DNA from: Phormidium tenue FACHB-1052
Lineage (GTDB): Bacteria; Cyanobacteriota; Cyanobacteriia; Phormidesmidales; Phormidesmidaceae
Reading direction: 5' to 3'
Length of the DNA stretch: 64,000 nt
Assembly: GCF_014696675.1 (NCBI RefSeq)
Contig: NZ_JACJQN010000001.1
Coordinates: forward strand, 62,001 to 126,000
Shown here: positions 63,024 through 64,000 of the stretch, in pieces
How positions within the stretch are numbered: the first letter of the stretch is position 1
Layout: each line of letters begins with the position of its first letter
Position numbers and translations under genes: made by a program
The notes under the pieces: generated by a model
Told to the model about the DNA's origin: nothing
The model's database searches: none
The model's input: the letters and a program-made list of their open reading frames with translations, nothing else

Positions 63024-64000
63024 TTAGGAAGCCGAAGCCGCCGTAGTCCGAGTCCGGGTGCGGCGCTCGGTGACTACGCTTTGAGGCGCAGGCTGGGGTT
63101 CGACCTCAACCTTAGGTGGCGATTTTTTCTGGGCCTTAGGCTCAGCCTTAGGTCTGGGGTCAGATTGGGTCTGGGTCTGAGGCTGCACCACAGTCGCCAC
63201 ACCAGAGCCCTGAATAAGCAAGATCAGCATGGGATCGCGCTTATCAAACTCACGCCGCACCAAGCGACGAAGGTCTTGGTCGAGGGCAGCTTTGAGTGCA
63301 TCTAGGTCAAGGGCAGACTTGCCGTTGCCGTTAGACACTACCAGCTCTGCGCCACGACTTGAGAGCACCTGGGTGATCACCTGCTTCACCTGGCCCTGCA
63401 AGCGTTCTTGGGAGATTGACTGAGCCACCCCGCGAATTTGCACGGTGGGGTCGGCTACTAGTTTGCCGTTGCTGCCCACAGTGGCCGCAATAGTAACTAG
63501 GCCATCTTCAGCTAGCTGCTGCCGTTCCTTAAGCACATCGCGGCCCACTACCCCAACGCGGGAAGCATCAACCAACTCAATGCCCGAGGGCACCTGACCA
63601 GCAATGCGAATGCCTGCGGGGTTAACTTCAACGATGTCGCCATTGTTGATGATCACCATATTCTCAGCGGGTACACCCATGCTTTGGGCGGTTTGAGAGT
63701 GCTTCACTAGCATGCGGTGCTCACCGTGCACGGGCAAAAAATATTTGGGCCGGGTGAGAGCTAGCATCAGCTTCTGGTCTTCCTGGGCACCGTGGCCCGA
63801 GACGTGAATGCCTTTGTCTTTGCCGTAGACCACGGTGGCCCCGCGCATCATCAGCTTGTCGATAGTGTTGACCACCGAAATGGTGTTGCCAGGAATGGGG
63901 TTGGCAGAAAACACGACGGTATCGCCTTGCTTAATCTTGATCTGCCGGTGGGAGTCTTCGGCGATGCGAGTAAGGGCCGCTAGCGGTTCGCCCTGGGAGC
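63024..64000 (-). CDS. rnj: Ribonuclease J, C-terminal part (cut by window edge)
   Basis: The visible 324 residues are the C-terminal part of a metallo-beta-lactamase RNase J, a 5'-3' exo- and endoribonuclease. The frame enters at SQGEPLAALTRIAEDSH and includes VVFSANPIPGNTISVVNTID, then HVSGHGAQEDQKLMLALTRP with the conserved SGH metal/active residues and FLPVHGEHRML. The C-terminal domain and a Gln/Pro/Lys-rich tail finish in TERRTRTRTTAASAS. The N-terminal His-x-His-x-Asp-His metal site lies outside the window. It is followed by RNase E on the same strand, both involved in RNA decay. Confidence 0.95.
   Translation of the reverse strand, partial: SQGEPLAALTRIAEDSHRQIKIKQGDTVVFSANPIPGNTISVVNTIDKLMMRGATVVYGKDKGIHVSGHGAQEDQKLMLALTRPKYFLPVHGEHRMLVKHSQTAQSMGVPAENMVIINNGDIVEVNPAGIRIAGQVPSGIELVDASRVGVVGRDVLKERQQLAEDGLVTIAATVGSNGKLVADPTVQIRGVAQSISQERLQGQVKQVITQVLSSRGAELVVSNGNGKSALDLDALKAALDQDLRRLVRREFDKRDPMLILLIQGSGVATVVQPQTQTQSDPRPKAEPKAQKKSPPKVEVEPQPAPQSVVTERRTRTRTTAASAS

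Overview
The window is a piece of a cyanobacterial chromosome. The octamer GCGATCGC (HIP1) recurs throughout. Several genes are strongly cyanobacterial: a ferredoxin-type glutamate synthase, a Psb32-like TPM protein, a DesB-type desaturase, a DUF3143 protein, and an RNase E ending in an arginine-rich tail. The fairly high GC content, the heptanucleotide STRR repeats and the style of the proteins suggest a filamentous, non-heterocystous lineage (Leptolyngbya/Nodosilinea/Phormidium-like). That placement is inference.

Layout. 1-8.9 kb: the start of a Ser/Thr kinase, a HerA-like ATPase, a small outer-membrane barrel, an overlapping pair of unknown coiled-coil/duplicated-domain genes, and PEP carboxylase. 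9.0-13.7 kb: a large membrane-anchored SGNH-like protein translationally coupled to an MBOAT acyltransferase, probably an O-acetylation pair for an extracellular glycan. 13.7-20.6 kb: an accessory stretch with a GNAT acetyltransferase, DUF2442, a ribbon-helix-helix-like antitoxin without a visible toxin, a DUF4258/DUF2283-like toxin-antitoxin pair, a single-chain MmeI-like restriction-modification enzyme, an XRE regulator, and several repeats (a 21-bp tandem array, a 175-bp MITE-like element and inverted palindromes). 20.6-27.8 kb: an RluA-family pseudouridine synthase and the TreZ-TreY trehalose pathway. 27.9-34.9 kb: surface-glycan acetyl- and glycosyltransferases, DesB, a cytoplasmic alpha-amylase and an AEC transporter. 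35.5-40.5 kb: a small regulator-like protein, Psb32, a deacetylase-phosphodiester glycosidase fusion, prephenate dehydratase and a LON-domain protein. 40.7-45.7 kb: the str operon rpsL-rpsG-fusA-tuf-rpsJ. 45.8-59.2 kb: an A-type Fe-S protein, a cupin, a second phosphodiester glycosidase, Fd-GOGAT, a very small basic protein, an FAD oxidoreductase, a YaaW-like protein, a J-domain membrane protein, DUF3143, a 1-kb AT-rich gap and an unknown membrane protein. 59.2-64 kb: tRNA-Leu(UAG) next to a perfect 31-bp hairpin, then an RNA-decay block on the minus strand (RNase J, RNase E, RNase HII, unknown 82-aa protein).

How it works together. Most of the window is core metabolism and information processing: carbon entry by PEPC, nitrogen entry by Fd-GOGAT, alpha-glucan turnover to trehalose by TreY/TreZ and amylase, translation, and RNA decay. 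Glycan decoration genes are scattered through it. The least explained parts are the repeat-rich accessory region near 13.7-20.6 kb, the 3.7-5.1 kb gene pair, the long hairpin beside the tRNA, and the gene-free segment at 57.4-58.5 kb. No CRISPR array, prophage, transposase or rRNA operon was seen.
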